From Methylocystis sp. (GTDB lineage Bacteria > Pseudomonadota > Alphaproteobacteria > Rhizobiales > Beijerinckiaceae): a stretch of DNA of 35,011 nt. The notes beneath the pieces are model-generated. The model made no database searches, was not told the origin of the DNA, and saw nothing but the letters and a program-made list of their open reading frames with translations. The stretch spans positions 1-35,011 of the forward strand of contig JALHNR010000006.1 in assembly GCA_022843525.1 (NCBI GenBank), read 5' to 3'. The translations under genes and the position numbers were made by a program. Positions 7,499 to 15,277 of the stretch are shown piece after piece; position 1 is the first letter of the stretch; each line of letters opens with the position of its first letter.

Positions 7499-8590
7499 AT
7501 GCCTCGCCTGATGGATATTTATGACCTCAACGGCTTAACCCTTCCCAACCGCACGGTGATGGCGCCGATGACCCGGACCCGCGCGACCGAGGATGGCGTG
7601 CCAACCGACCTGATGCGCGACTACTATGTCCAGCGCGCCGATGCCGGATTGATCATTACAGAATGCACGCAGATCTCGGATCGGGCGCGCGGGATTATCC
7701 GCGCGCCGGGTATCCACCGCGAGGACCAGGTCGCCGCCTGGCGCAGCATAACCTCGGCCGTGCACGACGCGGGCGGCCGCATCGTGAACCAGATCTGGCA
7801 TCCTGGACGCGTCTCGCACCCAGAGATCATGGGCGGGGCCGATCCCGTCGCCCCCTCGCCGATCCCGGCGGAGGGGAGCTTCTTCCTACCGTCGGGACGC
7901 GTGCACTTTACGGTGCCACACGCGCTTGGCATCGACGAGTTACCGGGGATCGTGGAGGACTTTCGCCGTGCGACGTCGCACGCCAAGGCCGCGGGTTTTG
8001 ACGGCGTCGAGATCCACGCCGCGAACGGTTATCTTCTGCAACAATTTCTTGAGGACAAGTCCAACGACCGCACCGATGCGTATGGCGGGTCGATTGAGAA
8101 CCGCGCGCGGCTGACCCTTGCGGTCGTCGATGCGGCGATCAATGCCTGGGACGCAAACCACGTGGGCATACGCCTCTCGCCTGCCGGCGCGCATTACGGC
8201 ATAGCCGACAGTGACCGACCCGCGCTTTACGATTACGTTATCCGCGAACTCGCCCAGCGCGATATCAGCTTTATCCACGTCGTTCGTCCCAACAAGGCCT
8301 CCTACGACGCCGGTCCGGTGCAGATCGAGGACGTCGCTGGCTTCACGCGGCAGCGTTACGCGGGTCCGATCATCGTCAACGGCGGCTATGATCGAGACAG
8401 TGCCGACTCTGTTATCCAGAAGGGTGACGCGGATCTTGTCGCTTTTGGCGTGCCGTTCCTGGCAAACCCGGACCTGGTAGCCCGCTTGAAGACCGGCGCG
8501 GGCTACAATACGCCGGACCCGACGACCTTTTATGGCGTGGGCCCGAAGGGCTACACTGACTACCCGGCACTGGACCGGGTCGGGGCCTGA
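7499..8590 (+). CDS. NADH:flavin oxidoreductase, Old Yellow Enzyme family (NemA-like)
   Basis: A 363-aa FMN-dependent ene-reductase. It has NGLTLPNRTVMAPMTRTRA near the N-terminus, WHPGRVSHP, and the substrate-binding HxxNxY set His173, Asn176 and Tyr178 in VEIHAANGYLLQQFL. NDRTDAYGGSIENRAR and a phosphate-binding region with IIVNGGYD and ADLVAFGVPFLANPDL follow. Length matches the family (about 360). AGGAGA lies just before the ATG. Such enzymes reduce activated alkenes, N-ethylmaleimide-like electrophiles, quinones or nitro compounds with NAD(P)H in the cytosol. Neighbouring hydrolase and pirin genes point to electrophile or aromatic-compound handling. Confidence 0.95.
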   Translation: MPRLMDIYDLNGLTLPNRTVMAPMTRTRATEDGVPTDLMRDYYVQRADAGLIITECTQISDRARGIIRAPGIHREDQVAAWRSITSAVHDAGGRIVNQIWHPGRVSHPEIMGGADPVAPSPIPAEGSFFLPSGRVHFTVPHALGIDELPGIVEDFRRATSHAKAAGFDGVEIHAANGYLLQQFLEDKSNDRTDAYGGSIENRARLTLAVVDAAINAWDANHVGIRLSPAGAHYGIADSDRPALYDYVIRELAQRDISFIHVVRPNKASYDAGPVQIEDVAGFTRQRYAGPIIVNGGYDRDSADSVIQKGDADLVAFGVPFLANPDLVARLKTGAGYNTPDPTTFYGVGPKGYTDYPALDRVGA

Positions 8591-8662
8591 ACCGCAGGCC
8601 GGGTCGCGAGCAGCGTGGGCCCGCCGCGACCCCAACTCCCACTGACATCGTGGAAACCCAAA

Positions 8663-9439
8663 ATGACCATGACAGACGGCCGCACCCGGAAGATCTCGCG
8701 CGAGAACAAGAAGCACCACGGCTTCGGAGGCTTCCAAATCGAAATCCTCTTTCCCGGTGCAGCCCTCGGGAGCACACGCGACAGCGGAATCGGTACGATC
8801 GGCAGGATCGACGACGCGCAGGTGCAGCCCGGCACGTTGGTCAAGATGCACCCTCACCGCGACGACGAGATCCTGACATATCTCCGCTCGGGCCGTGTTC
8901 TGCATCGTGACACGGTTGGCGATGCCGAGGAAATCTCAGCCACCCGCCTGATGCTCATGAATGCCGGCGCCGAGTTTCAGCATGAGGAACTGGTGCAACA
9001 TGACAGCGAAGTGCTCCGCGGGTTGCAGATCTTTTTGCGCCCCTCACAGGGAGGGCTCGCCCCGAAAGTCCAGTTCCACGACTTTGGTGAATCCATTTCT
9101 CATGAGGCATGGCGTCGCGTGCTCGGCCCGGAAGAGACTGCCCCTTTGGTCGTGAGGAGCCGCACCTGGATCGACGACGGACGCTTTTCTCCTGGTCCGG
9201 TAGAGTTACCTGCACCACCGCAGCACGGAGCGACACGACTCCTCTATGTTTTCGCAGGCGAAGCTTCAGTGGACGACGTGCTGCTTCAAACTGGGGAGGC
9301 TGCACCTTTGTCAGGCGACTTCGCCGAGATGGTCGTTTCTGAGATATCGGATCTCGTGTTGCTCTCAACCGACAAAGAGTCGGCATTTTTCGATCAGGGT
9401 ATGTTCAGCGGAAATATGTTTACAGCGACCAGATCATGA
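8663..9439 (+). CDS. Pirin family protein
   Basis: A 258-aa bicupin. The N-terminal cupin has the pirin metal ligands: HPHRDDE with His63 and His65, and FQHEE with His107 and Glu109. The second half (about residues 150-258) is the usual degenerate cupin. The ATG at 8663 is preferred; a GTG 48 bp upstream extends the frame without homology. Pirins are iron proteins, and some have quercetin dioxygenase or redox-sensing activity. Here the gene follows the Old Yellow Enzyme gene by 72 bp and is probably cotranscribed with it. It is the last gene before the second att repeat. Confidence 0.92.
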   Translation: MTMTDGRTRKISRENKKHHGFGGFQIEILFPGAALGSTRDSGIGTIGRIDDAQVQPGTLVKMHPHRDDEILTYLRSGRVLHRDTVGDAEEISATRLMLMNAGAEFQHEELVQHDSEVLRGLQIFLRPSQGGLAPKVQFHDFGESISHEAWRRVLGPEETAPLVVRSRTWIDDGRFSPGPVELPAPPQHGATRLLYVFAGEASVDDVLLQTGEAAPLSGDFAEMVVSEISDLVLLSTDKESAFFDQGMFSGNMFTATRS

Positions 9440-9837
9440 GTAGCCGGTGACCTGCTCCCCTGAATTGTCCTCGCTTTGAGGTTAGCCTGCTCCCATATTA
9501 ATGTGCTACCCAACGCGTCCCCGGTCGGGCGCCATTTACGTCAGAACTCGAGATTGATCTCGGCAGTCCGAACTTCAAGCATTGCGCATGCGCGGCTGGG
9601 GCCCACTCGATCTCATTCCTACTCCCCTCAGCTAAGATAGGGCGCCGGATTAGCTCACAGGTAGCCAGCAGCCCGCTCCTATGCAACATGTCCCGGTCGT
9701 GAGGCTTTCACCGAAACCGAATCCCTCTGCCGATCCATCACGCTGATGCTGTTGATATCATTCGAGATCAATCGAAACATCTGCGCCTCCGTCTCTACGC
9801 TGCAACATCCCGCAGTAGCCGGAACTACGCTCCCGTC
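9440..9837. other. Gene-poor right end of island A
   Basis: I see no supported gene in these 398 bp. Two CCTGCTCCC-like words lie near 9450 and 9487, but there is no transposase and no terminal repeat pair. The stretch ends at the second att core. An integrase gene often lies next to such an end, and none is present. Confidence 0.5.
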
Positions 9838-10073
9838 ACTCCCACTCGATGATTTTAGATCATCGTAACGCGCTGATTTTTCAGCGCAAATTTTTTCTGC
9901 TGACGGTCAAAGCCCGACTGTCGAGCCGTCAAAATTTTTCACTCTTGATTTCAAAGGTAAAATCGCGCGATTTGGATTTTGCGCGGCTTCGACGACTATC
10001 GACAACGATCGGCCAATTGTTTGCGTTGTCGATCGCCGAGCGCATTCTCGCGCCAGGATGAAAAAAGACCGTC
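9838..10073. repeat. Right copy of guaA-type att/terminal direct repeat
   Basis: The core ACTCCCACTCGAT (9838-9850) is preceded by TC, so 9836-9850 is the exact reverse complement of ATC GAG TGG GAG TGA, the expected guaA end including its stop. The following 220 bp are collinear with the copy at 106-341, including the hairpin, the CTCTTGATTTCAAA block, an AACGATCGG block and the closing AAAAAAGACCGTC. As in the left copy, no guaA coding sequence follows, so this is the left end of a second island. The 205 bp up to the next gene end (10279) hold nothing I recognise. Confidence 0.7.
9870..9887. repeat. Palindromic hairpin inside right att repeat
   Basis: Inverted repeat GCGCTGA/TCAGCGC with a TTTT loop, followed by AAATTTTTT. 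It is the counterpart of the hairpin at 138-155: the stem is conserved and only the loop-proximal pair differs. Confidence 0.5.
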
Positions 10074-10278
10074 GACGCTTAATAGCACGATCAGCAAACA
10101 CGCTCCATTGGCTCTTCCTTAATACCATCTGGACGGAACGAAAGCGCGGGCGAGAAGCTGGCCAACGGCGGTTATCGGAATATCCCGAATCCTTCGCGGG
10201 CGCGATTGCGCTCGGCAGAACAAGCTGTAGAGAAAGCAAGTCCGCTATCGCCGCCGGCCAAATGGTCGTCTGATGCAG

Positions 10279-13200
10279 TCAGTTGAAAATTGAGCCTAGG
10301 ACTTTCCAATGCTGCTGCACGACCGGCACGCCGCTGACTGCCGTCGCGCCGGCCACGGGAAATTGCACGAATTCGCCATCACCGCTCTGGCCGACATTCT
10401 CGAGATAGAAAACCGACGCTGCCTCCGGCATCGCTTTTCCAAGCCGTTTCAGATAGGCGAAGTGGTCCGCGGATACGGGATCGGCCTTCGTGACGACGGC
10501 GAGAATGCGCCCGTGCAGTAGGGGGAGGTCGGGCGGCCGTCCCAACAGCACATAGCCTTTGTCCAACGCGACCGGAAAGGCGCTGTCGCCGGCCACGCGC
10601 GCAGCGGCGACCACCTGCGCGAGCACGGGCGACGCGCCCAGAAAGACCGCCTCATCCTGCGACTTTGCCATCATCGTTTCATCGAACAGCACCCCGACGA
10701 TCTTGTGAAGCGTCGCGCTGCTGCGTTGCACGAAATGCGTCGGCGGCGCTCTCGGATTGGTCGAGGGCATCGTCTCCAGTGCGATCCGTGACGGCTCCGA
10801 GTTGTCGATCCCAATCCGCCGGGCGTAGGTCTTGCCCGGCGTCTGCACGACGGCGAAATCACCGTTCTTGACCTCCGCCGTAGCCGAGACGATCAGAGTC
10901 TGGCCGGGGAAGGCCACGAGACCGAGGGTAGGCGCGCGCAGCGTGAACAACGACACATCGCCGAGCGTCGCCAGCTCGAAGGTTTCCGTCGCATCGTCAA
11001 CGCTGGTCAACGCCCCGCCGACTTCCCGCGCAGCCAGCCGGCCGACAACGGCGATGGGCTTGCTGGGCAGCGTGACGACTTTCAGGTTGGAGCCACCCTT
11101 TTGCGCTTCGGCGACGGCTTGCTCTGGCGGCAGACGCCCCATAAAGCGGGCATAAGCCAGCCAGCACCCGTCGATGGCCGAAAAAACGTCCTCGTAGCCT
11201 TGCCGCACCACGTCAGCTTCGGCCGGCGAGATCTGATCCGCCTGACCATGATGCGCCTTGTTGATGACCTCGCGAAACGGTGCTCCCGCGCGCAAGACCA
11301 GGAGGTCAAGAAGGCGCTGAAACGGCTCTTCATTAAATGGTCGCTCGCCGCGTTTGCGCGCATTCGCGATCCGGCCGAGCAGGTCGTTTAAGGTCGGATC
11401 AATGAGGATCGACGGATCGGAAGCAAGCAGGTCCCACAGCTTGGTTTCGATCCGTATACGGACCGGATGAACGAAGGCCCGCGCCAGTGCGACATCGTTC
11501 ACATCGGTTTTCTGCCAATGTTCGCAGCGGGTCCGCGCCTCGTCCGCCACCGGCGCGAGGCTCGCAGTGCATTTCGAGGTGGAGATGGCGGAGAATTCCC
11601 AGGTCTCGAAGCGGTAGCTTGCGCCCCCGGCCTTGTGGGCAGTGACGAAACCCTCGATGGCCGGGATGAATCCGAAATCATTGCTGACGATCAACGGATT
11701 CATCTGCGCCGCCAGAAGATGCGGCACCGTTGCAGCCAGGTTCGCCACGTTGCTGGGGTCGAACAGATCCTGCGGATCGTCCATCAGGAGGGTCGTGAGC
11801 CCGCCGGCGCGATCCCAGACTTGCTGCCAGAGCGCCACGACGAAGGCGGCGAGATAGGCGCGCAGGGCCGAGGCATTCATGACGTGATGCGCTTCGACCA
11901 AATGCTTGCCTTGCGACGCCAGCAGGCCGAGCCCGTCGGTCTTTGCCGGATCGAGGCCAGCATATGCCGGCGCCTGCAGAAACTGTGCCCGGTACATGTG
12001 TTGCGCCCACGCGCTCGCCTGGGTGTCCAGCGCGGTGATCAGACCGGCCACCTGATCGTGCACCAGCGTTGGAAAGCGAACGAAAGGTTCGACCGCCTTG
12101 GCGGCCCGCGCCAGCTTCTCGATCCGAACCTTTAGCTTCGCCCATTTCTCGCAGGTCTCTTTGATCTGGGCGAGCTGCCGACGCAGACCGGCGAAGATCG
12201 TTGCGGCATCGCGATAGGCCTTAAGCACCGTCAACTGGCCATCGATGGAGCGAAGATTGGCGGCGAGATCGGTCTCGGGCTTGTCCGCCCGCAGGACGCC
12301 CATCATCGCCGCCTTGGCGAACTCCGCGTGTTCAGAGCGGTAGCGCGCGAGCTGGACGGCGCGGCGAACATTCTTAATGGCCGTGCGCAAGCCTTCGTTG
12401 TCGGGAATCTCTGACGGAATGTCGACACCGGGAAGCGGGGCACGCGGCGGCGCATCCCTCCACGCGGACCGGCACAACGTCGCAATGGCCGGCGACATCT
12501 TCTTGAGCATCGCCGGAAACTCCGGCGTCGCGAAGACTTCCTTCGACAGCGCCGCCTCGTAAAGAGCGGCGAGGTCGTCCGGGACAGCCTGCTCGATGAA
12601 CGGCTGGAGCGTCGCCGGCAGCCGCCCGTGCAACGACTGTCTTGTGTCGCGCTCCCATTCGGCCGCCGTCTTTAGCATCGCAGCGTCAGCTGTCCGGGCC
12701 TGGTTCAGCGCCTCTGCGACGGAGCGGTCCAGCAACGCATCTTTTGGAATCGCGCCAGGCTGGTTGAGATCGCGCTCGCAGACGGGGCAGTCGGTGAGCG
12801 GCTTGCCCGGATGGGCGGCCTCATGCCACTTGGCGACGAGACCGTATAGCCGCAGCCGATCGGCGCGCCCCGCATCAGCCAAGTGCGCGACCAAGGTTTT
12901 CGCCTCAGCCTCGATCTTCGCCAGCACGTCCTCGGCGGCGGTTATATGTTCGGCTGTCACTTCGCCGAGCTTCGACGAGAGCTGCATCGACGGCAATCCC
13001 TTGAGCGCCGCTCCGCTGAAGCAATTGCCCGCAGCCGTTAGGGCGGCGCCAAAACGATTGACATCGGCTTCCGTCGCCAGCGGCGGGAGCGCGCCAAGGA
13101 TCAGCAAGGCATCGGCAGCGGCCTTGGTTTCGACGGCTTTCAGGCGGGTCTCGGCCTCATCGAGCCCGGCCTTCCAGGCGTCGGGCTTCGCATCAGACGG

Positions 13201-14253
13201 CACCACCACGCAAGTGAGGTCGGGAAGGCTCTCACCGTCCTTCAGCAGATCGGCGAGCGTCTGCAATTGCTTCGCCGCCATTGTTTCGCAGTCAGCTTTG
13301 TCGGCTGTCGCCTGCTTGGGATATTTGTCGGTCAGGCGGTCGTGCAGACGTTCGCTGCGTTTGCCGAAATGCGCCAACGGCCGTAGGCCCGTCAACGTCG
13401 ACACGGCCTGCGACAAGGTGGTTTTATCGTCGAAGCGCGTGGCGGCAGCGATGCCGGGCATCAATGTTCCGACCTGAAGCGCCAACTCCGATAGGCCGAG
13501 CTTGTCGAGGCCGGTTGGTGTCGTCTTGAAGGCGCGCTTGCCGTCGCGTTCGAGGCGACGTTCGACATCGACTTCGCGCCCGTCGATGAGCGAGCGGAAT
13601 CTGAGCCGCACCCAGGTATCAACCTTCGGCGCGCCGTCGACCGCGACAAGCTCGGCTTCGTTGGGGATAGGGACAATGACGGGCAAGGCGAAGCTCTTGT
13701 CCGTTGTATCGCCGTCTCCGTCGCCTGCACCGACCTGCACCTGAATCGGTTCGTGCAAGAGCGAGGGAAGACCCTGCGAGCGATGACCGTAGCCAGTCAG
13801 ACACCAGCAGATCGCACTCACCAGTGACGTCTTGCCCGCTCCGTTGAAGCCGCGGAACAGCGAGACATCGCCCGCAAGCTCGAGCTCGAACAGATGCGGA
13901 TCGGCGCCGGCGGCGACGCAGTGACGATGCAAGCCGCGGAAGCGATGCGCGACGACTTTGACGAGACGCCATTTCTGCACAGTGGCGGGCGGCCGCGCCA
14001 GCGCAGCGACGGTTTTGGGCGGCTTGTCCAACGCATCTAGCACGCGGTCGATTTCACCGTCCTGGATGGTCGGATCCTTGTCTGGATTCCAATAGGTCCG
14101 GCGGTCCTGATTGTAGAACGCCAGAATCGCTCGACTATCGGCCAAAGACAGCGCGAATTCTTCGCCGCCCGTGACGGCGAGAACGTCGCCGGCGATCAGA
14201 TGGAGAACGACCTCATCGAGGGTGAGATCGGCAATCTTATGCGCCATCCCCAT
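10279..14253 (-). CDS. SMC/Rad50-like ATPase fused to tandem S24 (LexA-like) domains
   Basis: A 1324-aa multidomain protein. Residues 1-95 are an unrecognised helical segment. The ATPase begins at about 97, with Walker A GFNGAGKTS (135-143). A long, partly helical middle region carries CPVC at 489-492, resembling a Rad50 zinc hook. The second ATPase half has LTTLLMDDPQ (Walker B, Asp825-Asp826); a canonical LSGGQ is not visible. Residues about 1100-1190 follow the LexA/UmuD S24 pattern (PGQTLIVS, VKNGDFAVVQTPGKTYARR, HKIVGVLF) but lack the Ser and have Arg for the Lys. Residues about 1215-1324 repeat the pattern with VAGDSAFPVALDKGYVLLG (Ser1224), HFAYLKRL (Lys1269) and KVLGSIF, so a Ser-Lys dyad may be intact. 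ATG 14253 or 14247 could start it. It shares strand with sbcD-sbcC but sits after a 409-bp gap. The ATPase reading is secure; the S24 assignment is by pattern only. Confidence 0.85.
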   Translation of the reverse strand: MGMAHKIADLTLDEVVLHLIAGDVLAVTGGEEFALSLADSRAILAFYNQDRRTYWNPDKDPTIQDGEIDRVLDALDKPPKTVAALARPPATVQKWRLVKVVAHRFRGLHRHCVAAGADPHLFELELAGDVSLFRGFNGAGKTSLVSAICWCLTGYGHRSQGLPSLLHEPIQVQVGAGDGDGDTTDKSFALPVIVPIPNEAELVAVDGAPKVDTWVRLRFRSLIDGREVDVERRLERDGKRAFKTTPTGLDKLGLSELALQVGTLMPGIAAATRFDDKTTLSQAVSTLTGLRPLAHFGKRSERLHDRLTDKYPKQATADKADCETMAAKQLQTLADLLKDGESLPDLTCVVVPSDAKPDAWKAGLDEAETRLKAVETKAAADALLILGALPPLATEADVNRFGAALTAAGNCFSGAALKGLPSMQLSSKLGEVTAEHITAAEDVLAKIEAEAKTLVAHLADAGRADRLRLYGLVAKWHEAAHPGKPLTDCPVCERDLNQPGAIPKDALLDRSVAEALNQARTADAAMLKTAAEWERDTRQSLHGRLPATLQPFIEQAVPDDLAALYEAALSKEVFATPEFPAMLKKMSPAIATLCRSAWRDAPPRAPLPGVDIPSEIPDNEGLRTAIKNVRRAVQLARYRSEHAEFAKAAMMGVLRADKPETDLAANLRSIDGQLTVLKAYRDAATIFAGLRRQLAQIKETCEKWAKLKVRIEKLARAAKAVEPFVRFPTLVHDQVAGLITALDTQASAWAQHMYRAQFLQAPAYAGLDPAKTDGLGLLASQGKHLVEAHHVMNASALRAYLAAFVVALWQQVWDRAGGLTTLLMDDPQDLFDPSNVANLAATVPHLLAAQMNPLIVSNDFGFIPAIEGFVTAHKAGGASYRFETWEFSAISTSKCTASLAPVADEARTRCEHWQKTDVNDVALARAFVHPVRIRIETKLWDLLASDPSILIDPTLNDLLGRIANARKRGERPFNEEPFQRLLDLLVLRAGAPFREVINKAHHGQADQISPAEADVVRQGYEDVFSAIDGCWLAYARFMGRLPPEQAVAEAQKGGSNLKVVTLPSKPIAVVGRLAAREVGGALTSVDDATETFELATLGDVSLFTLRAPTLGLVAFPGQTLIVSATAEVKNGDFAVVQTPGKTYARRIGIDNSEPSRIALETMPSTNPRAPPTHFVQRSSATLHKIVGVLFDETMMAKSQDEAVFLGASPVLAQVVAAARVAGDSAFPVALDKGYVLLGRPPDLPLLHGRILAVVTKADPVSADHFAYLKRLGKAMPEAASVFYLENVGQSGDGEFVQFPVAGATAVSGVPVVQQHWKVLGSIFN

Positions 14254-14662
14254 GGCCCCTGTTTTCTCGACATTTCTCTCAGTTTGTCCGCGTTTGGCTT
14301 AACTTAAGTACCGCTGTCGTAGCTCGACCATGATAACTCGCGCTTTCTCAAATGGCGAGGAAAGCCCCCCTGCGGCTGAGCCATCAGGTCTCAGCCGCCC
14401 CCTCCTGCGGAGGGGCCCATGCCAAGCGAGCCTTATGGGAAAGACCGTCAGCGCTTTGCGCTCTATCGCGCAAATGACCTTTCACACATCGCCATGGCCC
14501 ACCAACGCGTCCGGGGTGAGCCTGACATTCGATCCATCGTCGAGACCCTGAGAAATCTTTCACGAACATGCTCTTGCACTTGGCAGCGCATACGGCGTTG
14601 CTGAAGACTTTGATGCCGTCATGTGGATCCGCCATAGACACCACGCTTGGGCCTAAACCATT
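14254..14662. other. 409-bp gap between ATPase and 186-aa genes
   Basis: The left part must hold the ribosome site and perhaps a promoter for the ATPase gene. At 14345-14415 it contains a structured repeat also found before ardC. A possible 61-codon plus-strand frame (14419-14604) starts 3 bp after that repeat, but its product matches nothing I know and I do not call it a gene. The rest shows nothing. Confidence 0.5.
14345..14415 (+). repeat. Structured repeat, copy 1
   Basis: Shares TCTCAAA, the GGAAAGCC word, CCCCTGCGGC-GAGCC and GGTCTC-GCCG with 33026-33093. It folds as CGGCTGAG (14373-14380) with CTCAGCCG (14390-14397), then CCCCTCC (14399-14405) with GGAGGGG (14409-14415). Compared with copy 2, one base pair of the first stem is changed on both sides, so pairing is kept. 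Here it does not precede a recognisable gene. Confidence 0.55.
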
Positions 14663-15223
14663 CTAAGATCCGGATCGAATTTGCTTGACCGACCGCATGA
14701 CGCTCTCGGCCGTCGTTAAGCTGAGCCCCATGTCGAGGCACAGTTTGAAGAACTCCTCTGGAGCATCAGCCTGGTCCAGGCGGTATTGGCGGGTGAGATC
14801 CCGGGCGAACTTCCCGATTGGAACGATGTCACTTGAGGAAACCCACTGCGGATTACCGACTTTCTCCTCAAATGCCATGATGACTTCGTCAGGAAGCTCG
14901 GCGCCGAAGAGAAAATAGCGAAGGTGACGGATAAAATTCGGATGCGTATAAATATCGGCACCTTTGCGACCGTTCCTTTCGAATAGGCCTTTGCGCGATG
15001 CTTTGATACTACCCTGATGGTAACGTGGGTCATTCCAGTAGTTCAGCCTTTCTTGGGGAACCGCAGACCTGTCGCTCAGAGATTGGAGCAAGGCGAGGAT
15101 CGGCTGTGCATTTGCTTTATAAGCTGCATGGCCTTCATCATGATTACGATGAGTTTCGCTCAGATCGATCTTCGCAAGTGTTGCCGCCTCGTCCTCAGTC
15201 AGCTTGATGTGATATTTTTCCAT
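14663..15223 (-). CDS. Conserved-looking hypothetical protein between sbcC and ATPase genes
   Basis: A 186-aa soluble protein I do not recognise. It has a charged N-terminal helix (KYHIKLTEDEAATLAKIDLSE), a central motif with NYWNDPRYHQGSIKASRKGLFERNG and YTHPNFIRHLRYFLFGAELPDEVIMAFEEKV, and a C-terminal helical part. The motif-like middle suggests a conserved family. The ATG at 15223 has GGAAAGG about 5 nt upstream. The frame opens further, to a GTG at 15277 abutting the sbcC stop, so it is translated directly after sbcC on one mRNA. Its place between two SMC-type ATPase genes suggests a partner or accessory of the DNA-processing complex; no function can be assigned. Confidence 0.75.
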   Translation of the reverse strand: MEKYHIKLTEDEAATLAKIDLSETHRNHDEGHAAYKANAQPILALLQSLSDRSAVPQERLNYWNDPRYHQGSIKASRKGLFERNGRKGADIYTHPNFIRHLRYFLFGAELPDEVIMAFEEKVGNPQWVSSSDIVPIGKFARDLTRQYRLDQADAPEEFFKLCLDMGLSLTTAESVMRSVKQIRSGS

Positions 15224-15277
15224 CAATCCTTTCCTTCTCGATCTCAAACGTTCCGAAGCGGCGGGATCTCCTGACAC

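Larger units (their letters stand above)
106..9837. mobile_element. Island A: att-flanked cargo block without visible integrase
   Basis: The block is bounded by two directly repeated guaA-type att sequences and holds eleven genes, all metabolic or regulatory. No integrase, relaxase, transposase or replication gene is visible inside it. By the usual definitions this fits a cis-mobilizable remnant that would rely on the integrase of the neighbouring island. The boundaries are inferred from the repeats alone. Confidence 0.5.

Noticed and set aside
7940-8905. 321-codon minus-strand open frame
   Set aside because: Antisense to the Old Yellow Enzyme and pirin genes and without family features.
9445-9500. 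Possible insertion-sequence end (repeated CCTGCTCCC words)
   Set aside because: No transposase, no inverted terminal pair and no target duplication were seen.
9907-10239. 110-codon minus-strand frame next to the right att
   Set aside because: It runs through the diverged att repeat, and the corresponding frame is not kept in the left copy.
12596-13477. 293-codon plus-strand open frame
   Set aside because: Antisense to the 1324-aa ATPase; Ser/Ala-rich composition without motifs.
14419-14604. 61-codon plus-strand frame just after structured repeat copy 1
   Set aside because: GGAGGGG precedes its ATG, but the product matches nothing known and codon use is unconvincing. It could be a relic; not called.
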